DNA of 64,000 bases from Sphingomonas lacusdianchii (GCF_022664395.1 NZ_JAKRET010000002.1:1-64000); one strand, 5' to 3'. Numbered from the stretch's first letter, positions 8,874 to 18,495 are shown. The notes: generated by a model from the sequence alone, not told the origin. Translations and numbers: made by a program.

Positions 8874-11251
8874 GACGCGCCACGCTTTCGAACCCGCCGC
8901 GCTTTGCGCTGACCGAACGGGCGCGGGGCCGGCTGACGCTGACCGCCGATACCGGTGCGGTCGCGCATCTCTTCGTGCTGGAGGAGGATGTCGCGCGGTT
9001 GCTGCTGCTGGCCGACGGAACCGTCACCAGCCCGCCGAGCTGGGCGATCGCGCCGGGCGCCACCGATATCGCCGAGCCGGGCCGCGACAGGATGGACGTG
9101 GCGGGTTTCACCTGTCCCGACCCCATGGTTTCCGAAGCCGACGACACGATCACCGTCACGACGCAGCGGTTGCGCGTCACCATCCGCCGCCACGGCCTGC
9201 ATTGCACATGGGAGCAGCGCGACGGCGACGACTGGTGTCTGATGGCGACCGACCGACCGACGCAGGCCTATGATTTCGGCTGGTGGGACGGACGCGCGCA
9301 CCATTATGTCGCGCGGCGGCCGGGCGAGCGCTTCTATGGCCTGGGCGACCGGACCGGCGATTGCGACCGGGCGGGGCGGTCGTTCCGGCTGACCAATGTC
9401 GACCCGATGGGCTTCGATGCGGAGACGAGCGACCCGCTCTACAAGTCGATCCCCTATCTGCTCGTCGCCGATGCCGAAGGGCGGTGTCATGGCAGCTTCT
9501 ATGACAGCAGCGCCGATATCGCCGTCGATCTGGGGCGCGAGCTCGACAATTATCACGGTCTCTACCGCCACGTCGTTGCGAGCCATGGCGATGTCGACCT
9601 GTGGATGATCGCCGGCCCCGATCCGCTGGCGGTGACGCAGCGCTTTACCTGGCTGACCGGTCGCCCGGCGCTGATGCCGCGCTGGTCGCTCGGCTATTCG
9701 GGGTCGACCATGACCTATACCGACGCGCCTGATGCCGCGGCGCAGATGGGCGGGTTCCTTGACAAGCTGGCCGAACATGATCTCGGCTGCACGTCCTTCC
9801 ATCTGTCGTCGGGCTATACGTCGATCGGCGACAAACGGTACGTGTTCCACTGGAACCGCGACAAGTTCCCCGACCCCGCCGGTTTTGTCGCCAGCTATGG
9901 CGATGCCGGCGTCCGGCTGGTCCCCAATATCAAGCCCGCCCTGCTGCGCAGCCATCCGCGCTATGACGAGGTCGCCGCCGCCGGCCTGTTCGTCAACGAT
10001 GTCGACGGGCAGCCGGTCGAGGCACAGTTCTGGGACGAGGTCGGCAGCTATATCGACTTCACCAATCCCGCCGCCGCCGACTGGTGGCGCGCGCAGGTGC
10101 GCGATGCGCTGCTCGACCACGGCATCGTCGCAACGTGGAACGACAATAACGAATATGAGCTGTGGGACGCGCGCGCCCGGTTCGCCGGGTTCGGCAAGGC
10201 CGTTCCGGCGGCGGCGATGCGCCCGGTGCTGCCGCTGCTGATGACCCGCGCATCGCGCCGTGCGCAGGTCGAGGCGCGGCCCGACGAACGGCCCTATGTC
10301 GTCACCCGCTCGGGCATGGCCGGGCTGCAACGCTATGCCCAGACATGGAGCGGCGACAACCGCACCGAATGGAAGACGATCCGCTACAACGCGCGACAGG
10401 CGATCGGCCTTGCCCTGTCGGGGGTGTCGAACAGCGGTGACGATGTCGGCGGCTTTTCGGGACCTGCACCGTCGCCCGAACTGCTGGTGCGCTGGGTCCA
10501 GGCGGGTGTGCTGATGCCGCGCTTCTCGATCCATAGCTGGAACGACGACCGCACCGTCAACGAACCGTGGATGCACCCGGAAGCAACGCCCGCGATCCGC
10601 CGGCTGCTGGCGTTGCGACAGACGCTGGTGCCGTTCCTGTACGACCTGCTGCTGCGCTATCATCGCGACTATGCGCCGATGGTGCGTCCGCTCTGGCTGG
10701 ATTTCCCGAACGATCCGGCGGCGTGGGGCGAGAGCGACGACCATCTGCTGGGGCCGGATTTGCTGGTGCCGCTGGTCGTCGAGCCGGGCGTGGCCGAGCG
10801 CGACGTGCGGCTGCCGGTCGGTGCCGACTGGATCGATGTCTGGACGGGCCGGCGCTTCGCAGGCGGCAGTACCGCACGACTGGCGGCACCGCTCGACGGA
10901 CCGCCGCCGCTGCTGGCGCGGGCGGGATCGGCAATGCTGGTCGATCTGGCGACGGGCGGTTGGCGGCCGGGCGCGATGCAGCCGGGCATGTGGCTGTTCC
11001 CGCCGGAGACGGGCGCATTCGCCGCCGATGCGTGGGAGGATGCGGGCGACGGGCATGGCGCGGCGTGGCGCTGGTCGGTGACCGGCACCGCCGATGCCGC
11101 GTCGGTGCGGTTGCAGGTCGCGTGTGATGGCGCGCCGGCAGGACGCGCCATCACCCTGTTGCTGGCGCCCGGCGACCACCGCGAGATGCTGGTCGAGGGT
11201 GGCGAACCGATCGAGATCGCCGGGCGACGGGGCATGCGACTGATGCGATAA
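8870..11251 (+). CDS. GH31 family alpha-glycosidase, cytoplasmic
   Basis: 793 residues without a signal peptide. The (beta/alpha)8 catalytic domain has the GH31 nucleophile motif WNDNNEYE (Asp425) and the acid/base region TWSGDNRTEW (Asp496), preceded by an N-terminal beta-sandwich containing RFYGLGDRTG and followed by C-terminal beta domains. GH31 enzymes retain configuration and act on alpha-glucosides, alpha-xylosides or related alpha-glycosides; which one cannot be told here. Translational coupling to an MFS importer and a TonB receptor gene 207 nt downstream suggests uptake of an intact glycoside that is hydrolysed inside. Its position right after the glycerol regulon raises the possibility of a glyceryl glycoside as substrate (inference). 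Confidence 0.9.
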   Translation: MRRATLSNPPRFALTERARGRLTLTADTGAVAHLFVLEEDVARLLLLADGTVTSPPSWAIAPGATDIAEPGRDRMDVAGFTCPDPMVSEADDTITVTTQRLRVTIRRHGLHCTWEQRDGDDWCLMATDRPTQAYDFGWWDGRAHHYVARRPGERFYGLGDRTGDCDRAGRSFRLTNVDPMGFDAETSDPLYKSIPYLLVADAEGRCHGSFYDSSADIAVDLGRELDNYHGLYRHVVASHGDVDLWMIAGPDPLAVTQRFTWLTGRPALMPRWSLGYSGSTMTYTDAPDAAAQMGGFLDKLAEHDLGCTSFHLSSGYTSIGDKRYVFHWNRDKFPDPAGFVASYGDAGVRLVPNIKPALLRSHPRYDEVAAAGLFVNDVDGQPVEAQFWDEVGSYIDFTNPAAADWWRAQVRDALLDHGIVATWNDNNEYELWDARARFAGFGKAVPAAAMRPVLPLLMTRASRRAQVEARPDERPYVVTRSGMAGLQRYAQTWSGDNRTEWKTIRYNARQAIGLALSGVSNSGDDVGGFSGPAPSPELLVRWVQAGVLMPRFSIHSWNDDRTVNEPWMHPEATPAIRRLLALRQTLVPFLYDLLLRYHRDYAPMVRPLWLDFPNDPAAWGESDDHLLGPDLLVPLVVEPGVAERDVRLPVGADWIDVWTGRRFAGGSTARLAAPLDGPPPLLARAGSAMLVDLATGGWRPGAMQPGMWLFPPETGAFAADAWEDAGDGHGAAWRWSVTGTADAASVRLQVACDGAPAGRAITLLLAPGDHREMLVEGGEPIEIAGRRGMRLMR

Positions 11252-11356
11252 CGGCAGCAGTCCCGCAAGTTCTGTCCAGTGTTCGGCATAGATCGGCCGA
11301 TCGAATTCGTGCGTCTCAAGTATTTGTACAGCCACAATAGTTGTTTGTCAGTCCAT

Positions 11357-11375
11357 TCAAGATAAATATACTTGA
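11357..11375 (+). promoter_or_regulatory. TCAAG-N9-CTTGA inverted repeat upstream of TonB receptor
   Basis: TCAAGATAAATATACTTGA at 11357-11375 has inverted TCAAG/CTTGA ends around an A/T-rich centre. A second copy of the half-site, TCAAGTAT, lies at 11316-11323 in an AT-rich patch. It lies about 85 bp before the receptor start, a plausible place for a regulator of the receptor gene. No regulator can be named. Confidence 0.35.
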
Positions 11376-11458
11376 TATGGCCTGACCAATGTGGAAGATG
11401 AGTGAATTGGGCGGCCGTAGAGAGTCGCCGAAATCAAAATTGCATTGGGGAGGGTTCG

Positions 11459-13771
11459 ATGAATCTCATGCATTCGGTATGCCACGCGGCGCTGATCGTC
11501 GCGGCAACGGTCGCGGCGCAGCCGGCACTGGCGCAGGACGCGGATCAGGTCGCGGCGCAGACGCCGCCCGGCGCGCTGACCGCCGATCAGCAGAGTGCGC
11601 CGAACGGCCCGACCAGCGAAGTCGCCCCCAGTCCCGACGATGCCGGCGAAATCATCGTCACCGCCAACAAGCGCGCCGAGAATGTGCAGAAGGTGCCGCT
11701 CGCCGTATCGGTGATCGCACCGGCGCAACTGGCCAGTGCGGGCGTGCGCAACTTTGCCGATATCGGCAAGATCGCACCGTCGCTGGTCGTTCGCCCGGCC
11801 GAACAGCCGCAAAATTCGAACATCTCGCTGCGCGGCGTCGGCACCTTCGCCTTCGGCATCGGCGTGGAATCGAGCGTGGCGGTGATGGTCGACGAAGTGC
11901 CGCTGGCGTTCCAGGCGCGCGCCTTCACCGATCTTCCCGATGTCGAACGGATCGAGGTGCTGCGCGGGCCGCAGAGCACGCTGTACGGCAAGTCGGCCTC
12001 GGCGGGCCTGATCAATCTGATCACCCGCAACCCGACCGATACGCTGCGCGTGCGTGGCAATGCGTTGCTGACCACCGACGAGGAGCGCGGGCTGAATTTC
12101 AGCGTGTCCGGCCCGGCAGGCGACAATCTGGGCTATGTCGTGTCGGCGGCCTATAACTATTGGGACGGCAATGTCCGCAACGTGGTCAATGACAAGGAGG
12201 TCAATGGCCGCGAAACGCTGAACCTGCGCGGCAAGCTGCGCTGGGAACCGACCAGCGACGCCTCGCTGACCGTCGCCGCCAATTACATCAACGGCAACAG
12301 CGACGTGGGGCGCCCGTTCCTGCGCTTCCGCCAGAATGCCCGGTTGCGCGGGATCGCCGGCCAGACGCCGGACGTGGTGCTGCCCGGGGTAACCGTCGGC
12401 CCGGACAATCAGGACATCGCCAACAACTACGATTCGCGGACCAAATATCAGGGCGGCGGCGGCTATATCCGCGGCGAGTTTGCGCTGGGCGACATGAACC
12501 TCGTCACGATCAGCTCCTATGACCGGTTCCACCTGTACGACTATCTCGACCATGACGATACGGCGGCGACGGTCGCGCAGGGCAGCAATATCCAGGTCGG
12601 CCAGTTCAAGTCCGAACAGGTGACCGAGGAAGTCCGCCTTCAGTCGCCGAGCGAACAGCCGTTCCGCTACACCATCGGCGCCTATGTCGCGGGCGTGAAG
12701 TTCGAACGGCCCTTCTTCCGCGGGCCGTCCTTCTCGCTGGCCAACTGGTATGCCACGGCGCGCTCGCGGCAGGTCGCGGGCTTCGTCCAGGCCGACTGGT
12801 CGGTGATCGACGCGCTGACGCTGACCGGCGGGGCGCGCGTGCAGAATGAACGCGTGTCCTATACCTTTGCCGACAATCTGGCGCGCACCCGCTATGCCGG
12901 CAATGCCAGCGACACGGCGGCCACCTACCGCCTCAGCGCGCGCTATGATTTCACGCCCGACATCAACGGCTTCCTGACCTATGCGACGGGGTATAAGGGG
13001 CAGACCTACGACCTGACGACCGGGTTCAACCTGAACCGTGCATCGGCAGGACCGGTCCGTCCGGAACGGTCGCGCGACAAGGAGCTCGGCATCCGCAGCC
13101 AGTGGTTCAACCGGCGCCTGACGCTGAACGCGACGCTGTTCGACACCAATTATCGCAACCTGCAGGCGCAGACGATCGAGACGCTGGCCGATGGCACCTC
13201 CAACTACCGACTGACCAATGTCGGACGGCTGAACACTAAGGGCGTCGAGGTCGAGGGTTCGTTGCGGCTGGGTGAGGATGTCAGCCTGAACGGCGCGGTC
13301 ACCTATCTCGATGCGCGCTATACCAGCTTCGACGTCGCCCAATGCTATCCGCTGCAGACCGCGGCGCAGGGCTGCACCGGCACGCCGACCCGCCAGAACC
13401 TGACCGACACCCGCGTGATCCAGGCGCCGGAATGGAAGTTCAACCTGGGCGGAGATTATTCGCCCGCGCTGACCGAGAACTTGCGCGGCATTGCCCAGTT
13501 CAACTGGCAGTATCAGAGCAGCCTGTATTTCCAGCCGCGCGACCCCGAGACGTTCCAGCCTGCCTTCCACATCGTCAATATCGGGCTGGGCGTGCGTGAC
13601 GAAGATCGCCGTTGGGAGGTCGTGGCGTTCGTCAACAACCTGTTCGACCAGCAATATTACGGGTCGCTGGTCAACACCGCCGGCAATTTCGGCGGCAATA
13701 TCGCGACGCAGGCGGTCCTACCGCGCGATTTCCGCCGCTATGCCGGTATCCGTGCCGGCGTGAACTTCTGA
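11459..13771 (+). CDS. TonB-dependent outer membrane receptor (glycoside locus)
   Basis: 770 residues. The signal peptide runs from MNLMHSVCHAALIVAATVAA to the ALAQ cleavage site. A TonB box-like EIIVTANKRAENVQKVPLAVSV follows, then the plug domain (RIEVLRGPQSTLYGKSASAGLINLITR) and a 22-strand barrel ending in Phe (GVNF). I chose the ATG at 11459 because GGGGAGGG precedes it; the open frame from 11402 has no support. It would import a substrate across the outer membrane using TonB energy. The neighbours (MFS, GH31, secreted hydrolase) point to a carbohydrate or glycoside rather than iron. Confidence 0.92.
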   Translation: MNLMHSVCHAALIVAATVAAQPALAQDADQVAAQTPPGALTADQQSAPNGPTSEVAPSPDDAGEIIVTANKRAENVQKVPLAVSVIAPAQLASAGVRNFADIGKIAPSLVVRPAEQPQNSNISLRGVGTFAFGIGVESSVAVMVDEVPLAFQARAFTDLPDVERIEVLRGPQSTLYGKSASAGLINLITRNPTDTLRVRGNALLTTDEERGLNFSVSGPAGDNLGYVVSAAYNYWDGNVRNVVNDKEVNGRETLNLRGKLRWEPTSDASLTVAANYINGNSDVGRPFLRFRQNARLRGIAGQTPDVVLPGVTVGPDNQDIANNYDSRTKYQGGGGYIRGEFALGDMNLVTISSYDRFHLYDYLDHDDTAATVAQGSNIQVGQFKSEQVTEEVRLQSPSEQPFRYTIGAYVAGVKFERPFFRGPSFSLANWYATARSRQVAGFVQADWSVIDALTLTGGARVQNERVSYTFADNLARTRYAGNASDTAATYRLSARYDFTPDINGFLTYATGYKGQTYDLTTGFNLNRASAGPVRPERSRDKELGIRSQWFNRRLTLNATLFDTNYRNLQAQTIETLADGTSNYRLTNVGRLNTKGVEVEGSLRLGEDVSLNGAVTYLDARYTSFDVAQCYPLQTAAQGCTGTPTRQNLTDTRVIQAPEWKFNLGGDYSPALTENLRGIAQFNWQYQSSLYFQPRDPETFQPAFHIVNIGLGVRDEDRRWEVVAFVNNLFDQQYYGSLVNTAGNFGGNIATQAVLPRDFRRYAGIRAGVNF

Positions 13772-13794
13772 TCGCGGCGGCCGGGAGCGGGACC

Positions 13795-15108
13795 ATGGCG
13801 CGCTGGAGCAGGGCGGTGGCTGGCCTCGGCATGGCGCTGGCGCTGATGGCGGCGGCAGAGCCCGACGCCCCGGCACGCCCCGGCGTCGATGCGCCCGAAC
13901 TCGCGGCACTGGGACGCTATCCGATCGGTGTCGCCGATATGGTCTTCGTCCAGCGCGATCAGCTCTATCCGCTCGCCGACGGTTCCGATCCAAGGCCGGC
14001 TGATCGGCGGCTTGCGGTGAAGATCTGGTATCCGGCGGCAGCGGGTGCCGGGGGCGGCACGACCTACCGCACCGCCCTGCCCGGGGAGGACGGCCGGCCG
14101 GTCGCCTTCTCCGTGCCGGGTCTCGCCACGCCTCGATCCGCGCCGGTGCGCGGGCGATTCCCGCTGGTGATCCTGGCGCACGGCTACAGCAATACGCCCG
14201 AGATATTGTCGTGGCTGGGGGAGAATCTGGCCAGCAAGGGCTATGTCGTGGTCGCGCCGGCCTTTGCCGATCCGTCGATCACCATTCGCACGCCCGAGGC
14301 TCAGGCAGGGCCGCTGGCGCGTCGCCCGCTTGATATCGTGTTCGTCGCAGCCGAGGCGCAGCGGCGCGCCCGTGCCGGCGAAGGGCCGCTGGCTGCGGCC
14401 GATCCGGGTGCGACCGCGCTGATCGGTTATTCGATGGGCGGCTATGGCGCACTCGCGGCGGCGGGTGGGCGGCTCGCCAGCTCGCTCGGGCCTGCAACGC
14501 GGGGTGTCCTTACCCCCTATGTCGCAGACGGCGTGCAGCGCGCAGCGTTGCGCGTCGACGGGTTGAAGGCGGTGGTGGTGATCGCCCCGCCCAGCAACCT
14601 GCGCGACCGGGTACTATGGGCCGAGGACGGCATGGCATCAATCACGGCGCCGACCCTGTTCATCGTCGGCAGCCAGGACCGCGTCGTCGGCTATGATCCC
14701 GGCGTACGCACCTTGTTCGATCGAGCGAGTGCGACACGCCGCTACCTGCTGACCTTCCGCGATGCCGGGCACAGTATCGCGCTGGTCGGCGCACCGGCGG
14801 AGATGCGACGCAGCTTCTGGGATCTGGACTGGTTCGAGGACGCGGTCTGGCGCAAGGACCGGTTGCTGGCGGTGCAGACGCACTTCATCACGGCGTTTCT
14901 GGACCGCTATGTGAAAGGCGACGCCACGCGGGCTGGCTATCTCGACGGACTGGTGCCGGATTCGAGTGCGGGAAGCTGGCCGAACAGTCCTGTGGGTCGC
15001 TATGCCGGGTATAGTCCGGGCCCACCGGCCTCGACCATCTGGAAGGGGTTCCAGCCGAGCCGACGCGCCGGCCTGCTGTTCGAAGCACTCGGCCAGATCC
15101 CCCGATAG
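13795..15108 (+). CDS. secreted alpha/beta hydrolase, PAF-acetylhydrolase/dienelactone hydrolase-like
   Basis: 437 residues beginning MARWSRAVAGLGMALALMAA, a signal peptide. The fold markers are LVILAHGYSNTPE (oxyanion region), GYSMGGYGAL with the nucleophile Ser213, a later acid in FIVGSQDRVVGYD and the catalytic His in FRDAGHSIAL. It starts 24 nt after the TonB receptor stop, so the two form an operon. It probably removes an ester group from the imported compound in the periplasm; the actual ester is unknown. Confidence 0.85.
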   Translation: MARWSRAVAGLGMALALMAAAEPDAPARPGVDAPELAALGRYPIGVADMVFVQRDQLYPLADGSDPRPADRRLAVKIWYPAAAGAGGGTTYRTALPGEDGRPVAFSVPGLATPRSAPVRGRFPLVILAHGYSNTPEILSWLGENLASKGYVVVAPAFADPSITIRTPEAQAGPLARRPLDIVFVAAEAQRRARAGEGPLAAADPGATALIGYSMGGYGALAAAGGRLASSLGPATRGVLTPYVADGVQRAALRVDGLKAVVVIAPPSNLRDRVLWAEDGMASITAPTLFIVGSQDRVVGYDPGVRTLFDRASATRRYLLTFRDAGHSIALVGAPAEMRRSFWDLDWFEDAVWRKDRLLAVQTHFITAFLDRYVKGDATRAGYLDGLVPDSSAGSWPNSPVGRYAGYSPGPPASTIWKGFQPSRRAGLLFEALGQIPR

Positions 15109-15239
15109 GTTCTCATACACGTCATGCGCCGACGTGGTCCGGGAGCGGCGCGTTACGCAGCATGTATTTACGTGACGGTCGCCGCCTATGACCTGTTCAT
15201 CCTCAAGCGTCCGGGGGCGGATAGGAGCTATTCCGATGC

Positions 15240-15495
15240 CGTTCGCGTGGCGGTAGTAGAAGGACGCACGGCCGAGCGGCGACCAGGCATTGGCACGGAA
15301 GAGCAGCAAGAACGCGGCGAATGGCAGCATCCATACCAGCGCCTTGAACGGAATGTGATCGGCACAGTCCCGCAACAACAGCGGGAATTGATCGGGTGAC
15401 GCTGCGCCGCTCACCAGCAGGACATCGCTGATCGCCCAGCAGATCAAACCAAGGACGCCGGTGATCCCGGCGGCGCGGACGGCGGAAAAGTTCAA
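15240..15495 (-). pseudogene. fragment of a small multi-pass membrane protein
   Basis: A TTG start at 15495, 10 nt after the PepSY gene stop, opens a frame with two hydrophobic segments (AAGITGVLGLICWAISDVLL and ALVWMLPFAAFLLLF). The beginning resembles the N-terminus of DUF6796-type membrane proteins. The frame then runs into sequence antisense to the 13795-15108 hydrolase gene, so only the N-terminal 70-85 residues look real. Either a truncated remnant or chance; kept as a weak call. Confidence 0.35.
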
Positions 15496-15504
15496 GTCGC
15501 GCTT

Positions 15505-17103
15505 CTACGGCGTTGCGGCGGCAGGAGCGGCCCAGACGCTGTCGCGCGGCCCCGCCACGGCCCGCCGCCGGGCGGCGCGCGCCATGAAGGCGAAACCCGC
15601 CGCACCGAGGAGCGCGACCAAATCGACCAGTCGGCTCGCGCCGGCATGGCTCCAGCCTTGGGCCAGCACAGGCGACAGCAGGGTGGTGAGCGGAATGGCG
15701 GCGGTCGCCGCGGCCGCGAGCCACAGCAATTCCGATCCGCTGCGCGCTGCGCCACGTATCAGTGCCCAGAGGACGGCCACGACGAACGCCAGATAGTAGA
15801 TGCGGCTATGCCATATGGCAATATCGCCCTTGTCGGCGGGAAGCCATTTGGCGGCAGCGATCGTCAGCGAGATGCCGGCGATACAGCCCAGCGGCACGCC
15901 TACGGTCAGACTCCCCAGGACGCGGGTGGTGCGGGTCTGCGTCACCGCGCCTGCCTTGCGCTCCTTGCGGCGACGGCTCTCGATCCAAAGGAGATTGCCC
16001 GAGTAGAACAGGAACGCACCGGCAAGACCCAGCAGGAAATACGACCAGCGCACGGGCGCACCACCGAAGCTGCCGAAATGCAGCGTGAAGAAGGATGTCA
16101 CCGCCGCGAACCAAGGCCCCTGCCGCCCCGGCATATAGTCGGCGCCAGTAATCGCGCCGGTGCGCGTGTCGATCTCCGCCCGACCATAGGTCGGCGCGCG
16201 CATCCCATAGCGCGGATCGACGCCGGTGATGTCGCCGTGCGCACCGTCCTTTGCATCGTAGCGATAGGTGATCGAGCGAAGCGCGAAGCCGGGTGCCTGG
16301 GTCGCGATGCGCCGTTGCAGCTCGGCGGGCGACAGCGTGCCTTGCACCGCCTCGAACGCGGGCGGCAGCGCCGGCCCGGGCCGCGATGGCGCGCGCCGCT
16401 CGACCCGGGCCGCACCGACCTGATGCACCGCGCCCTGCGCGTCGTAGATCTGGTCGTGGAAGGCGAAAATGACGGCGGTAATCGCCATCACGATGTGGAA
16501 CGGCAGGCTGAACAGCCCGAGCAGATTGTGCAGGTCGAGCCACATCCGCTTGACGTTCTTGCCGAAGCGTAGCGCGAACAGGTCCTTCACCAGACTGGGC
16601 AGCAGACAGATGACGCCCGAGATGATCGCCACGGCGTAGAGCAGCGAGATCACGCCCATAACCGGCATCGCCGCGCTGCGGCTGATCGGCAGGCCGACCT
16701 TCTGGTGGAGCACGTCGACGAACTCCGCGACCGGTGAGGCGTCCTGTCGGATCACCTGCAACGTGCCGGTGGGCGCCAGCGCGGCGAGGAAGGTCGGGCC
16801 GGGCGCGCGGCGGGTGCCGGTGGTCCAGCTCACCCGCGCGGGCTGATCGGGACCGGTTTCGAGATGCACGGTATAGGCCGCACGCGCGTCCGGTCGGACG
16901 CGCAGCACCTTTTCAATCAACTCGGACGTACGATCGAGCGACGGCGGGGGCGAGATGTCGGTCGGCGCGGAGGCCCAGCGGTTCAACGGCTCTGCGAACA
17001 TCGTGATCGCGCCAGCGTAGAAGGCGATAAACAGCGCCAGTCCCGCGATGATGCCGACCCAGCTATGGACGTCCTTATAGGTCTTTACGATATCGGTTCG
17101 CAT
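15505..17103 (-). CDS. PepSY-associated transmembrane protein of iron-uptake operon
   Basis: 532 residues. Starts MRTDIVKTYKDVHSWVGIIAGLALFIAFYAG, the typical PepSY-TM N-terminus with a His in the first membrane helix. A periplasmic PepSY-like segment follows, then GVISLLYAVAIISGVICLLP, the conserved LDLHNLLGLFSLPFHIVMAITA helix with paired His residues, a second PepSY-like periplasmic domain, and four or five further helices. Proteins of this family accompany siderophore receptors and are thought to act as inner-membrane ferric-siderophore reductases, using haem or other cofactors bound by the helix histidines; that function is inferred. Last gene of the 20655-15505 operon. Confidence 0.88.
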   Translation of the reverse strand: MRTDIVKTYKDVHSWVGIIAGLALFIAFYAGAITMFAEPLNRWASAPTDISPPPSLDRTSELIEKVLRVRPDARAAYTVHLETGPDQPARVSWTTGTRRAPGPTFLAALAPTGTLQVIRQDASPVAEFVDVLHQKVGLPISRSAAMPVMGVISLLYAVAIISGVICLLPSLVKDLFALRFGKNVKRMWLDLHNLLGLFSLPFHIVMAITAVIFAFHDQIYDAQGAVHQVGAARVERRAPSRPGPALPPAFEAVQGTLSPAELQRRIATQAPGFALRSITYRYDAKDGAHGDITGVDPRYGMRAPTYGRAEIDTRTGAITGADYMPGRQGPWFAAVTSFFTLHFGSFGGAPVRWSYFLLGLAGAFLFYSGNLLWIESRRRKERKAGAVTQTRTTRVLGSLTVGVPLGCIAGISLTIAAAKWLPADKGDIAIWHSRIYYLAFVVAVLWALIRGAARSGSELLWLAAAATAAIPLTTLLSPVLAQGWSHAGASRLVDLVALLGAAGFAFMARAARRRAVAGPRDSVWAAPAAATP

Positions 17104-17109
17104 CGGCGA

Positions 17110-17406
17110 TCATCCGAGAACAAGGCGAGTGGCGATGTAGAGCGCCCAAGCGAGCAGATTGGCGAACGCGAGCCAGCCCCATGCCCGCGCGCTGCTGCCG
17201 AACAGGAAACAGAGGCCGAGTATCGCGCACCAGATCGGCGACGCGAGCCACATGGCGAGTTGTCGCTGTGCGCTGAAGACGTCGTCGTCGGTCGCGCACA
17301 GGGTTGCGAAAATACAGGTCAGCGCGAGCGTGAGGGGAAAGCCGAGGATGGCGGCGGCCGATATTTTCCCGAACCAGTCGCGACTGGTGAGCGGCGGGCG
17401 GCTCAT
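17110..17406 (-). CDS. small membrane protein, DUF3649-like
   Basis: 98 residues with three hydrophobic segments (ISAAAILGFPLTLALTCIFATL, LAMWLASPIWCAILGLCFLFG, WGWLAFANLLAWALYIATRL). The ATG at 17406 overlaps the stop of the preceding gene (ATGA). Size, topology and position between a DUF3325-like protein and a PepSY protein match the DUF3649 proteins found in proteobacterial iron-uptake operons. Its biochemical role is unknown; it may form a complex with the PepSY protein in the inner membrane. A longer open frame from 17742 is an artefact. Confidence 0.8.
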   Translation of the reverse strand: MSRPPLTSRDWFGKISAAAILGFPLTLALTCIFATLCATDDDVFSAQRQLAMWLASPIWCAILGLCFLFGSSARAWGWLAFANLLAWALYIATRLVLG

Positions 17407-17678
17407 CGCGCCGCCTCGTGGTGGAACCGCCACCAGCGGACGATGGCGGGCACGATGCTCCACACCAACATGGCGCCCGTCGCCCAGGTGAAGACGGCGG
17501 TCGCCGGTCCCTGCATCGTCAGCAACAGCACCAGCGCGATCAGCAGGAGCAGCGATCCGGTCATCCGGTAAGGACGGCTGCCGGCACCATGACGTACCAG
17601 CGCCTGATGCGGCGTGCCGACATAGACACTCAATGCCCCACCGACCGTCGCAAACGCCGCGCACCACGCCGCGATCAT
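17403..17678 (-). CDS. small membrane protein, DUF3325-like
   Basis: 91 residues, three hydrophobic segments (AAWCAAFATVGGALSVYV, MTGSLLLLIALVLLLTM, VFTWATGAMLVWSIVPAIV), the general plan of DUF3325 proteins that accompany siderophore receptors and PepSY proteins. Start ATG at 17678 overlaps the stop of the esterase gene (17675-17677); its own stop overlaps the next start. Function not established. Confidence 0.78.
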   Translation of the reverse strand: MIAAWCAAFATVGGALSVYVGTPHQALVRHGAGSRPYRMTGSLLLLIALVLLLTMQGPATAVFTWATGAMLVWSIVPAIVRWWRFHHEAAR

Positions 17679-18493
17679 CGTTCCGCTCCCGGAAAGGCGA
17701 AGCGGATCGCGGGAGCCATCGCCGCCAGCATGGTCGTTCCATGGGACTGGCTGGGCAGTGGCAGGAAGCGCGCCCGACCAGCGTCCCCCCTCCGATCGAT
17801 CGACCGGATCAGTTCTGTCGGAGCGACGGCGGCGCCATCGCCTTCGGCGATCAATATAGGAGGCACATGCTTGGCCGTCGCGACCTCCCGCGCGATCAGG
17901 CCGTCCCCGAACCACAGCGACGGACTGACCGCCACGACGCCACCGAACATCGCCGGTCGCGTCAATGCCGCATGGAGCGCGAGCAGACCGCCGAAGCTGT
18001 GCCCCAGCAACGTCTCCCGCGAGCGATCGACCCGCCAGCGCTGGCGGACCAGTGGTTGCGCCCGCCGCTCGACGAAATCCAGAAACGCTTCGGCCCCGCC
18101 CGTGGTCATGCCGCTGGCAGGCCGGTTCGCGGGGATCGTCCAGCCCGGGGTGGCGGGCGTATAGTCGCGAGTGCGGCGCGGCAAAGGCCCGGCAGCGATC
18201 CCGACGACGATACCGTCGGAGATACCCGTCCGCGCGCCGGCGCGCGCCAGCCGACGGGCGGTCAGTGCCGCGATCGCGAAATTGTCCTCGCCGTCCAGTA
18301 CATACAGGACCGGGTAGCCCGCAGGCGGCGGAGGTCCCTCCGGCCAGGCGATCATGATGCGATAGGCCTCGCCATTCTCGGCATGGACGACCTGCTCGAC
18401 GCTGTTCGACAGCGTGTAGGGCGTCGCCGCTGAAGGCTCCTTCGTGACCGGCGCACCGGGCGCCGCCGACATGAGCATCACCGCCGCGAACAT
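17675..18493 (-). CDS. periplasmic alpha/beta hydrolase, siderophore esterase-like
   Basis: 272 residues starting MFAAVMLMSAAPGAPVTK, a short signal peptide. Esterase (PF00756, Fes/IroE-like) features are YPVLYVLDGEDNF, LLGHSFGGLLALH with nucleophile Ser166, AVSPSLWFGDG, and a C-terminal SQSHGTT carrying the His. It starts 2 nt after the stop of the siderophore receptor gene. IroE/BesA-type enzymes hydrolyse ester bonds in catecholate or related siderophores so that iron can be released; that role fits the context but the actual siderophore is unknown. The ATG at 18493 is preferred to the longer frame from 18799, which only overlaps the receptor gene. Confidence 0.87.
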   Translation of the reverse strand: MFAAVMLMSAAPGAPVTKEPSAATPYTLSNSVEQVVHAENGEAYRIMIAWPEGPPPPAGYPVLYVLDGEDNFAIAALTARRLARAGARTGISDGIVVGIAAGPLPRRTRDYTPATPGWTIPANRPASGMTTGGAEAFLDFVERRAQPLVRQRWRVDRSRETLLGHSFGGLLALHAALTRPAMFGGVVAVSPSLWFGDGLIAREVATAKHVPPILIAEGDGAAVAPTELIRSIDRRGDAGRARFLPLPSQSHGTTMLAAMAPAIRFAFPGAER

Positions 18494-18495
18494 GC

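Noticed and set aside
6564..11335. Very long minus-strand open frames (685 and 854 codons) opposite glpR, the MFS gene and GH31
   Set aside because: Composition is Arg/Gln/His-rich and lacks any domain, signal or membrane pattern. They mirror the GC-rich third positions of the plus-strand genes, which have clear motifs.
11357..13654. 765-codon minus-strand frame opposite the TonB receptor
   Set aside because: No recognisable domain; the plus-strand receptor has signal peptide, plug and barrel end. A shadow of codon bias.
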